In this document: one piece after another, positions 6,656-12,869 of the stretch
Position numbering within the stretch: the stretch's first letter is position 1
Layout: each line of letters starts with the position of its first letter
Source of the DNA: CAYUFF01 sp964444075
GTDB taxonomy: Archaea > Aenigmatarchaeota > Aenigmatarchaeia > CG10238-14 > SCSR01
Reading direction: 5' to 3'
Assembly: GCA_964444075.1 (NCBI GenBank)
Contig: CAYUFF010000022.1
Location: forward strand, 1 to 13,465
DNA length: 13,465 nucleotides
Program-made: the position numbers and the translations under genes
Notes under the pieces: generated by a model
Databases searched by the model: none
What the model was told of the DNA's origin: nothing
The model's input: the letters and a program-made list of their open reading frames with translations, nothing else

Positions 6656-9415
6656 ATGGCTTGGAAGGGTAAAATAGTCAGCATCATCATCGCCGTGATA
6701 GTCGCTGCAGTAGTTGTTTACATGCTCTACCAAGTTCTAACGTGGAAACTCTTCTTCGGCCCTACCAAGCCGTACAGGGAGCTCACCAGCATGGCAGCCT
6801 TGGCTTGTGCAATCGACGTGGTAGCTACCAACGACCCCACCGTCGAGACTTGTGATAAATCCTTCAACTGGCCTGGAGGTGTATCGAACATATTCGAAGC
6901 CTTAGCCGGAATGTCCACGACGGCTACGATGAAAATCACTAGCCTCGCAAGCGACAAAGGAGTAGAGTTTACCGGAGATTTCGACGTCGCATGCAAGCCG
7001 ACTGGTGCGACGGGAGCTACTAGTAGCTACGTGTGCATGAGCAGAGTCGGAGATGTAAGCTCGGTGAAATGCTACAAGGAAGATCAGCAGTGGAAGTGTG
7101 AGGTTTATGATTTTATCCTAAACCAGAAGATACCGCCCGTGGAATCGTTGCAAGCTGCTTCGGAAATCCTGAGCAACTACGGGTTGGGAGGAATTGCTGG
7201 AGACTTTCTCCAGCAGTTCGGTGCGGCCTTCACGACTCTCATAGGCTCTCCTCAGTATGTCATCTTTTACGAAACTTTTCCGGTGGGTGCGGAGGATTAC
7301 TGGAGGTACACGACTCTAGATACCGTAATGATAGGTGCTGCCATAGGTGGTGCTCTGAACGTTGGTCTGGAAGGATTTTCCGTAGGAAAATCTCTGCTAA
7401 AAAAGGGGGGTAAGAGTTTGGTAATAGTGAATAGGGAGAGTAGGGAGGTCGCCTTCAAGGCCGCTGAAAGCAAAATAATCCAAAGTATGTTCGGGGAGGA
7501 GATTGCAAAGAAGGGCATCAAGCAGGCTGTTAAGAGTTTGGTCAGGGGCGCCGTGGTAAGGGACGTGCTCTGCGGTAGGGCCAACCTTTTGTTGGAGAAG
7601 AGGGTAGTCGAGAAGCTTGCGGAAATCTTCCAAGACCCAGAGATCAAGTTGAAAGAGTGTAGGAAAATGATAGGAGAGTTAACCAAGGAGTTGGGAATCG
7701 GTGATAAGAGGTTCGGTGGAAAGCTTTTCGACGACGTCCTTAGCTACGTGAGGTTGAAAAAGCTCAAGGGCGAGCTCGAAGGACTTTCCGAGGAAGAGAT
7801 CGGAGAAAGAATCGAAGACGCTTTCAGGAACTTCCTCAGGGACAAGGGTGCAAAGTCGGAAGAGATAGAAATCTTCTTGCAACAGGAAGAGACAGAAAAG
7901 GTAATCGAAAGGCTTTCTAAGGCAGCCTCCGACGAGAGGATGAAGAAACCGTTGAAAGACCTGCTACCCCCCGAGGAACTGGAGGACCTTATAAGCACGC
8001 TGGAAAGTGAAATTTCCAAGAAAGCGATCAAGGTGACGAAAGAGGCGAGGAAGATCTATGGCACCGAAGGCTACTTGATGGGTGTGGGTGCGATGAGCGA
8101 GAAGGCTGAGGCCAGGCTTTGGAAAAGGGTTGCTGAGTACGTGAACGACGGAATGAAAGAAATGAAAAGGTTGATCGAGAGGGTTGAGCTGGAGACCGGG
8201 GAAAAAGGACTTGCCGAAAAGATAGGCGATGAGATCGAGAGGGTAGCGAGCGAAGGGGTGGAAGCCCAAGAGGCTGTTAAACTGTGGGAAAAACTTGTGG
8301 TAATGGGAAAAGGAGGGATGGGACTACCGCCAGCTTGGAAGGGTAAGAAAAGAATCTTGCCACTAGCGTCTGGGGTGGCAGCAGCCGGTTACCTTCTCGC
8401 AGTGCAGGAGATGAAATCAGAACTCTTCACGACCTGCGGGGCTAACTCTCTTTGTTTGTACATACCTTCAATCTTTTTCCCATCCCCAATCACCTACAAC
8501 ATTACGCTGAAAAAACCGTCCACAACCTTTGTGATAACAGAGATAAAGACCATAGTGGGAAACGTGGTAGGGCATGAGCAGTGGAGAGGATGGGCCGTTA
8601 GTCCTTGCGAAGCTACGGTGGTTGTGGAGAAAAGCACCATGAGCTGCGACGGGAAGTTCGTGTCTGAAAACGAAATTGCCTACAAGGCTTTCAAGAGGAA
8701 GTGTAGATGCAAGGTTATTGAAGAGCATGGGGTAATCTATAGGGAAGATAAAAGCTGCGGGTACGAATGTTGCGAGAAAGGAACCTGTGAAAGGCATGGT
8801 GAAACGTGGGAATTTTGTAAATTCACACTGGAAAAAATCACGGTAGGAAATGAGGACGTCTTCACGGTGAGTAGGGAGTATTGCGAAAACAAGTTTAAGA
8901 GGACAGGAGAATTTGGAGAGTATGTTGATTACGTGAGTTGCGTTAGGGAAGACTTTTTGAAGAGGGTTGAGAACAACCCTTCCGTAGATTTGACCCTCAA
9001 CGAAACAGAAGGATGTAAGTACGAGCTTCAGTTCAAGCTACTCAACGTGAAGAGAACGAGGGATGGTGAGTACGTTCCCATAACCCAATGCAAGGACGCC
9101 CCCTCAAATTGGTTTCAATCCATAGATATGTTTTTGTCGGGCTCTTCGCAAAGCGTCGAGGCGGTGAAAATCTCGTTCACAGAACCTAAAACCTCTACTT
9201 TAACGCCCAACTATTGCGTTCCTCGAAAAACAAAGACCGGCAACGTCGCGGCTCTTGCCTGTGAAGCTTTTGCGACGGCAGCGGGCATAGCTTTCACCAT
9301 CGGTACCGGCGGGGTAGGGAGTTTGGCAGCGCTTTACGTCATCGGTGCAACGGGAGAGATATGCGGAAGTTGGGGAGAAATACAAAACAAGTGGCCGTCT
9401 GACCAATTTTCCTGA
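6656..9415 (+). CDS. large multi-segment membrane protein with cysteine-rich outer domains
   Basis: This 919-residue protein is of unrecognised family and the largest in the window. Regions in order: an N-terminal anchor (about 7-28); a domain with six cysteines (51, 66, 113, 127, 139, 148); a Gly/Ala-rich hydrophobic segment (about 221-240); a long, very charged helical region (about 245-560) with only two cysteines; a hydrophobic segment (about 566-586); a second domain (about 590-860) with about sixteen cysteines including CRC and CGYECC; and a C-terminal Gly/Ala-rich hydrophobic stretch (about 863-905). The alternation of cysteine-rich and cysteine-free parts fits a chain that leaves, re-enters and leaves the cell again, so the charged helical region would be cytoplasmic and could contact partner proteins. 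It sits in the middle of the array with gaps of 4 and 23 bases. It is probably the scaffold of the complex, but this is inference. Confidence 0.85.
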   Translation: MAWKGKIVSIIIAVIVAAVVVYMLYQVLTWKLFFGPTKPYRELTSMAALACAIDVVATNDPTVETCDKSFNWPGGVSNIFEALAGMSTTATMKITSLASDKGVEFTGDFDVACKPTGATGATSSYVCMSRVGDVSSVKCYKEDQQWKCEVYDFILNQKIPPVESLQAASEILSNYGLGGIAGDFLQQFGAAFTTLIGSPQYVIFYETFPVGAEDYWRYTTLDTVMIGAAIGGALNVGLEGFSVGKSLLKKGGKSLVIVNRESREVAFKAAESKIIQSMFGEEIAKKGIKQAVKSLVRGAVVRDVLCGRANLLLEKRVVEKLAEIFQDPEIKLKECRKMIGELTKELGIGDKRFGGKLFDDVLSYVRLKKLKGELEGLSEEEIGERIEDAFRNFLRDKGAKSEEIEIFLQQEETEKVIERLSKAASDERMKKPLKDLLPPEELEDLISTLESEISKKAIKVTKEARKIYGTEGYLMGVGAMSEKAEARLWKRVAEYVNDGMKEMKRLIERVELETGEKGLAEKIGDEIERVASEGVEAQEAVKLWEKLVVMGKGGMGLPPAWKGKKRILPLASGVAAAGYLLAVQEMKSELFTTCGANSLCLYIPSIFFPSPITYNITLKKPSTTFVITEIKTIVGNVVGHEQWRGWAVSPCEATVVVEKSTMSCDGKFVSENEIAYKAFKRKCRCKVIEEHGVIYREDKSCGYECCEKGTCERHGETWEFCKFTLEKITVGNEDVFTVSREYCENKFKRTGEFGEYVDYVSCVREDFLKRVENNPSVDLTLNETEGCKYELQFKLLNVKRTRDGEYVPITQCKDAPSNWFQSIDMFLSGSSQSVEAVKISFTEPKTSTLTPNYCVPRKTKTGNVAALACEAFATAAGIAFTIGTGGVGSLAALYVIGATGEICGSWGEIQNKWPSDQFS

Positions 9416-9438
9416 GTTAAGTTGATGGGGAGGCAAGG

Positions 9439-10623
9439 ATGAAAAGTATGTTCGCTGGAATTTCCACCGAGCTCGTAACTTCGGTAATTCTAATGCTCCT
9501 CTTTGTAGGACTCGTGGGGTACTTCGTTACAGTAGGGTTAGTCGGAAAGCTGGGAAACGTAACGATCAACAAAACGGTGGCTTACTTCGGTTTGATGGGC
9601 AAGTTACTCTCGGGAGAGTGTGAGCTTGGTGAGTTGGAAGAGTACTCGGAGTGCATGGTATGTACGGAGCTTGGTTATCTCCCTAGCGACGAGATTTGCA
9701 AGGAGAAGTACGGAGAAGGATACTTCTGCGACAGGGTTAGCGGGAAGTGTAAGGAAAGTAGATGCGAAATTCCCTGCGAAAGCGGTTACCAGTGCGTCGA
9801 AACCGAGGAAGGGTGGGAATGCTTGCCCAGGAAGAACACCTGTCCGGAAGGAGGCAGTTGTAGGATCTACCTTCAATCCACCTTCACGATACCTTCTGAC
9901 GCTCATGCCTATATCCTCGTGTTCGAAAGAAAGGATGATTACACGGAAAAGCTTGTTTCGATACTGCATTGCGAGAAAGCAAGCGATACTTCATTTTCCT
10001 GCGAAGTTCCAGCGTGGTTGTTGAAAGGCGGAAAGTGCTATCAGGGGTTGGTCTACTATCCCCTCTCGTTAAGGAACTCGAAGGACATATTTGAGGACGG
10101 AAACCTTTTCTGCGTGATTCCCGAGGGAGGGAGTAACGAGATAACGATAAAAATCGGTAGAGTGGAGGAAGAGAGCAACGTCATCGATAGCTTCGGGTGT
10201 TGGAAGGACGGTCATTCGTCGAAATGCAAGGTTAAGCTCTCCCACGGTTTTCCGAAAAAAGTAAGGGTCTTTTTCCTTGGATACAACGAGTCTGGGGTTG
10301 CTGTATCTCCGATCTCCGAGTATTTCAACTCCGGCGTCCTCGACCCCGGCGAGAAAAAGCTGGAGGTAACCTTTCTAACCTTCGAGAGGTTTTCTGGAAA
10401 AAAGGTTCGCGTGTTCTCGCTTCTCCTAGACGAGCAAAAAGATGTAGTGGGAATTTCCCCACCATCTCAACCGGTTGAGGAAGTCTGTGCTAGGAAAAAG
10501 GAAACTTGTTCATGGCCGGATATTTTCTGTTGGAGCACGTGGTTCGTGTGTAAAAAACCCTGCTGCATCGAGGAAGAAAGGGGAATGGAAATGGCCTGCA
10601 TCGACGGTAAGTGTAAGCTTTAA
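9439..10623 (+). CDS. membrane-anchored protein with 26 cysteines
   Basis: This 394-residue protein is of unknown family. The N-terminal anchor covers about residues 12-34, after the short leader MKSMFAGISTE; the rest should be outside. Three cysteine-dense parts are visible: about 60-145 (twelve Cys, small knottin- or EGF-like spacing such as CDRVSGKCKESRCEIPC), then a beta-rich middle (about 145-345) with six scattered cysteines, and a C-terminal module (about 350-394, eight Cys, with PCC and CIDGKCKL at the very end). The even count suggests complete pairing in disulfides. GGGGAGG lies five bases before ATG 9439. Cysteine modules of this kind usually serve as stable extracellular binding or spacer units; no ligand can be named. 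Confidence 0.83.
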   Translation: MKSMFAGISTELVTSVILMLLFVGLVGYFVTVGLVGKLGNVTINKTVAYFGLMGKLLSGECELGELEEYSECMVCTELGYLPSDEICKEKYGEGYFCDRVSGKCKESRCEIPCESGYQCVETEEGWECLPRKNTCPEGGSCRIYLQSTFTIPSDAHAYILVFERKDDYTEKLVSILHCEKASDTSFSCEVPAWLLKGGKCYQGLVYYPLSLRNSKDIFEDGNLFCVIPEGGSNEITIKIGRVEEESNVIDSFGCWKDGHSSKCKVKLSHGFPKKVRVFFLGYNESGVAVSPISEYFNSGVLDPGEKKLEVTFLTFERFSGKKVRVFSLLLDEQKDVVGISPPSQPVEEVCARKKETCSWPDIFCWSTWFVCKKPCCIEEERGMEMACIDGKCKL

Positions 10624-10631
10624 GTTAGCTT
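10621..10631 (+). promoter_or_regulatory. shared 11-base element before the first six-cysteine gene
   Basis: TAAGTTAGCTT begins at the stop codon of the preceding gene, 30 bases before ATG 10651. The same 11 bases occur at 11023-11033, 27 bases before the next paralogous gene. The distance fits an archaeal TATA region, here extended to CTTTAAGTT (10618-10626). It may be a promoter element or a remnant of gene duplication. Confidence 0.35.
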
Positions 10632-10642
10632 AAAAACAAAAA

Positions 10643-10648
10643 TTTTTT
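10643..10648 (+). terminator. T6 tract between the 26-cysteine gene and the next gene
   Basis: AAAAATTTTTT ends two bases before ATG 10651. A T6 run 20 bases after the stop could end part of the upstream transcripts, while the following gene, which lacks a Shine-Dalgarno site, would be started from its own promoter. This may simply be an AT-rich start region. Confidence 0.3.
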
Positions 10649-10650
10649 GT

Positions 10651-10977
10651 ATGAAAGGAATAGCGGTACATCAGATCATCCTGATAGTTTTGGGTATCAT
10701 AGTCCTGGGAGTGATAGGATACCTTATATACACACAGTTCCTCTCAGGAAAGGGTCAGATTACATTTGAAAACTGTAGGTCGAGGGCGGTGACTTTTTGC
10801 GGGATGTGTAAGCTTAGTGGAACTTACACACGCTGTGTAGTAACGTACGTAGACGCGACCACCGCCAACTCTTGTAGAAAGTTGTTGAGCGGGTACCTTA
10901 ACACCAGTTGTGATGCTGGTGTCGAAGAGAACCAAATTTGCGTGGATTGTAGTAGCCTCCTAGGAGGTGAAAGGTGA
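10651..10977 (+). CDS. six-cysteine membrane-anchored protein, copy 1
   Basis: This 108-residue protein is the first of three adjacent related genes. MKGIAVHQ is followed by a hydrophobic segment (about 9-27). The K2-G3 pair with Q five residues after it resembles archaeal class III (pilin-type) signal peptides, so cleavage after G3 is conceivable. The outer domain has F39-x2-C42-x7-C50-x2-C53-x8-C62-x12-C75-x11-C87, then an extra C97-x2-C100 pair absent from the other two copies. No Shine-Dalgarno site precedes the ATG, so it probably has its own leaderless transcript. The function is unknown; the pilin-like start could mean a filament subunit, or only membrane anchoring. Confidence 0.8.
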   Translation: MKGIAVHQIILIVLGIIVLGVIGYLIYTQFLSGKGQITFENCRSRAVTFCGMCKLSGTYTRCVVTYVDATTANSCRKLLSGYLNTSCDAGVEENQICVDCSSLLGGER

Positions 10978-11022
10978 GGAAAGTCAGCTCGCGGGATGTC
11001 TATGTTTTCAGGTTCGTTTCCG

Positions 11023-11033
11023 TAAGTTAGCTT
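11023..11033 (+). promoter_or_regulatory. second copy of the shared 11-base element
   Basis: This is the same TAAGTTAGCTT as at 10621-10631, 27 bases before ATG 11050, inside a 72-base gap that holds no gene. The preceding gap sequence differs from that at the first copy, so the match is confined to this element. AGGA (11037-11040) could also serve as a weak Shine-Dalgarno site. Confidence 0.35.
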
Positions 11034-11049
11034 CTTCAGGAAAAACAGT

Positions 11050-11340
11050 ATGTCGGTGAAAGTCGCTGTTGGGATTGTGTTGATGCTTATCGTCATCGTC
11101 ATAGGGGCGGGTATCATCTATCTGTGGGGAATTAAGCCGTGGAAAAGCGGCGTTTCGTTCGAGGAATGTCTCTTTGAGGTGAGGAAGATTTGCCTCCAGT
11201 GCAAGTTTCGCAACGCAGATCCTACTCAGTGTCCCAACACGCTGGCAGGAAAGTATGCAGTGTGCAAGGAAAAGCTGAACGAGACGGGGAGCGTGATTAG
11301 CGATTGTAGGAAGTACTTGGGAGAGCTGGAGGAGGGTTGA
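11050..11340 (+). CDS. six-cysteine membrane-anchored protein, copy 2
   Basis: This 96-residue protein has an N-terminal anchor (about 5-25) and an outer domain with F37-x2-C40-x7-C48-x2-C51-x9-C61-x10-C72-x13-C86. It shares CPN-T/S-L after the fourth cysteine and CKE-x-L, ISDC and KY around the last two with copy 3, so these two are closest. Six cysteines and a conserved spacing suggest three disulfides outside the membrane. Its stop lies two bases before the next ATG, and its last codons supply that gene's Shine-Dalgarno site (GGAGG). The family is unrecognised and the function unknown. Confidence 0.82.
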   Translation: MSVKVAVGIVLMLIVIVIGAGIIYLWGIKPWKSGVSFEECLFEVRKICLQCKFRNADPTQCPNTLAGKYAVCKEKLNETGSVISDCRKYLGELEEG

Positions 11341-11342
11341 GG

Positions 11343-11603
11343 ATGGAGAAAAGCTTCATAGCCATGCTAATCCTTGGCATACTCGTTGCGGTCGTTGCTA
11401 TTTGCATGCTCGCCACCTACGTTAAGATTTCTGGGGAAAGGAAAAAGTTCAGCGATTGCTTGAAGGAAGCGATGGAGGTTTGCCTAGGCTGCATGCACGA
11501 AGGAATCGAAAACAACTGTCCCAACTCCCTTTCTGAAGAATGCAAGGAAATGTTGGACGAAAAAAACGAATACATTTCCGATTGTGAAAAATATTTTCGG
11601 TGA
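11343..11603 (+). CDS. six-cysteine membrane-anchored protein, copy 3
   Basis: This 86-residue protein has an anchor at about residues 5-26 and an outer domain with F36-x2-C39-x7-C47-x2-C50-x8-C59-x7-C67-x13-C81, ending five residues after the last cysteine; C21 lies within the membrane segment. ATG 11343 is chosen over the in-frame TTG two codons upstream because GGAGG lies seven bases before it. It is the shortest copy and could be close to the minimal domain. The next gene's ribosome-binding site overlaps its stop. Confidence 0.82.
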   Translation: MEKSFIAMLILGILVAVVAICMLATYVKISGERKKFSDCLKEAMEVCLGCMHEGIENNCPNSLSEECKEMLDEKNEYISDCEKYFR

Positions 11604-11608
11604 GAATT

Positions 11609-12037
11609 GTGAAAGTTTCCGTTCCTGGCTTTCTAGTTTGGCTGATTTTGGTAGCCCTGGTGACCCTCGTAGCAATACCGCTCTTCGTTTTTTCCGTCAA
11701 ATCTATAGTGAGTTGTCAGAGGGAGATGGAGGTGGAGATAAGCCTACTCCACGAGAAGATGTACTCGCTCAAAGAATCTTCTGCAAAGACGAACTTTACA
11801 ATCCTCCATTGCGTCAAAGAAGTTGTTGAAAAAAAGAATGGTGAGGAAAAGGTTTGTTTTAGGTTCAGGGAAATCTTACCCTTTGCCAAACCACATGAAG
11901 AATGTTTGAAAAACGTCAGGCTGGATGTGAGTTGCTTGAAGAATGGGGGGCTAACTCCTGGGAAGTACGAGGTTGAGATTAAAAGGCTGGGTGAAAAGAG
12001 AATCCTTCTTAACTTTACCAAGCGGTGGGAAAGGTGA
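11609..12037 (+). CDS. anchored beta-type protein, pair member A
   Basis: This 142-residue protein is of unknown family. An N-terminal anchor (about 7-29) is followed by an outer domain with five cysteines and ends in a likely beta unit, LTPGKYEVEIKR then RILLNF. The start is GTG 11609, with GGTGAG four bases before it; a GTG at 11600 overlapping the previous stop as GTGA is in frame and would add three residues. It aligns along its outer domain with the next protein: VC/SC then an acidic helix, C-x-K-x-V, G-E-x-KVC, C-x-N-x-R-x-DV and PG-x-Y-x-V-x-I. The two are therefore probably a duplicated pair. One NFT and another NFT sequon could be N-glycosylated. Confidence 0.75.
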   Translation: MKVSVPGFLVWLILVALVTLVAIPLFVFSVKSIVSCQREMEVEISLLHEKMYSLKESSAKTNFTILHCVKEVVEKKNGEEKVCFRFREILPFAKPHEECLKNVRLDVSCLKNGGLTPGKYEVEIKRLGEKRILLNFTKRWER

Positions 12038-12423
12038 GATGCGTAGCGAAGCTCCTAGTCTACCTTGTTTTCGTCCTCGCACTCTGCAGCGTAATAATAG
12101 GCTTCGTTTTTCTTCTCAGAAAATTCTTGAGTTCCGAAGTCTGCTTGGAAGAAGAATTCAAAGAAATCGATAGGTTAGTCGAAGTGGCTGCCACGACTCC
12201 TCCAGGAGAAAGGATTACTACGCTCTACAAGCCAGATGCATGCCTCAAAAACGTTAGCAAGGAAGAAGGAAAAGTTTGCCTTTGCGTGAAAGAGAGGTGT
12301 AGGTGTAGAAACTTGGGTGATGTTAGGGTGACGATAGTTTCTGGAGAGAGCAAAATCATTCCGGGGACTGAGTATAAGGTGGTGATAGAAAAAAACGCGA
12401 TACAGTTCATTCCTCTTGAGTAA
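12034..12423 (+). CDS. anchored beta-type protein, pair member B
   Basis: This 129-residue protein has a transmembrane segment (about 5-28) and an outer domain with seven cysteines (VC near 37, C near 70 and a cluster CLCVKERCRC near 83-92), then strands ending IIPGTEYKVVIEKN. GTG 12034 is preferred: it overlaps the previous stop as GTGA, and GGTGG lies five bases before it; a GTG at 12025 is an alternative. It resembles the preceding protein but is shorter between the cysteine cluster and the final strands. The function is unknown. Confidence 0.75.
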   Translation: MRCVAKLLVYLVFVLALCSVIIGFVFLLRKFLSSEVCLEEEFKEIDRLVEVAATTPPGERITTLYKPDACLKNVSKEEGKVCLCVKERCRCRNLGDVRVTIVSGESKIIPGTEYKVVIEKNAIQFIPLE

Positions 12424-12425
12424 AA

Positions 12426-12435
12426 AGTAATTTTA
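12426..12435 (+). promoter_or_regulatory. AT-rich TATA-like stretch inside the array
   Basis: AGTAATTTTA is centred about 28 bases before ATG 12458, in a 34-base gap. The following gene has no Shine-Dalgarno site, so an internal promoter giving a leaderless transcript is the simplest reading. Confidence 0.35.
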
Positions 12436-12457
12436 GCGTAAAGCAAAATTCAATTCG

Positions 12458-12868
12458 ATGCCAGCAGTACCGCTCTCGAAGCTCGTTTCGATAATCTGGA
12501 CAGGAGTCATGGCAGTAATGCTAGCGATTTTAATAGTTAACAGCGTCATGCAGCTCATCGATTATCTTGCCCTTTCCCCGGCCGAGATAATAACTTCCGA
12601 CATCGCCGATAGGGTAACGGTTTCTCTGGGTATTCCCGGCAACGTAAGCATTATCTATCTGCCACCAAAACTCCCGACAAACCTTACCGTAAGCGAGAAG
12701 GTGGTCTGCGCTGCCGCGAAGGGAATAAGGATTCCCAGCTACCACTGTGAATCTACAATCCAAAAACTCGATTTTCAAACTCACCAAGGTGCTGCTATGA
12801 AAATAAAGGTCGAGAAGTTATCTCTTCCTGAAATTGAGGTGAAGGTGGGGATAAGCGAGGTGGAGTAG
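12458..12868 (+). CDS. membrane-anchored beta-rich protein, cysteine-poor
   Basis: This 136-residue protein is of unknown family. The hydrophobic anchor covers about residues 12-38, and the outer part begins with alternating strands (RVTVSLGIPGNVSIIYLPP near 51-70) and ends with two more strand-like stretches (KIKVEKLS, EIEVKVGI). It has only two cysteines, unlike its neighbours, which could form one disulfide. NVS and NLT are possible N-glycosylation sites. A beta-sandwich is likely. Its last codons contain the GAGGTGGAG that serves the next gene, which starts one base after the stop. Confidence 0.75.
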   Translation: MPAVPLSKLVSIIWTGVMAVMLAILIVNSVMQLIDYLALSPAEIITSDIADRVTVSLGIPGNVSIIYLPPKLPTNLTVSEKVVCAAAKGIRIPSYHCESTIQKLDFQTHQGAAMKIKVEKLSLPEIEVKVGISEVE

Positions 12869-12869
12869 G

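Noticed and set aside
11584..11829. Plus-strand open frame of 81 codons overlapping the start of the 142-residue gene.
   Set aside because: No membrane anchor, no ribosome-binding site, and composition unlike the neighbours; an out-of-frame shadow.
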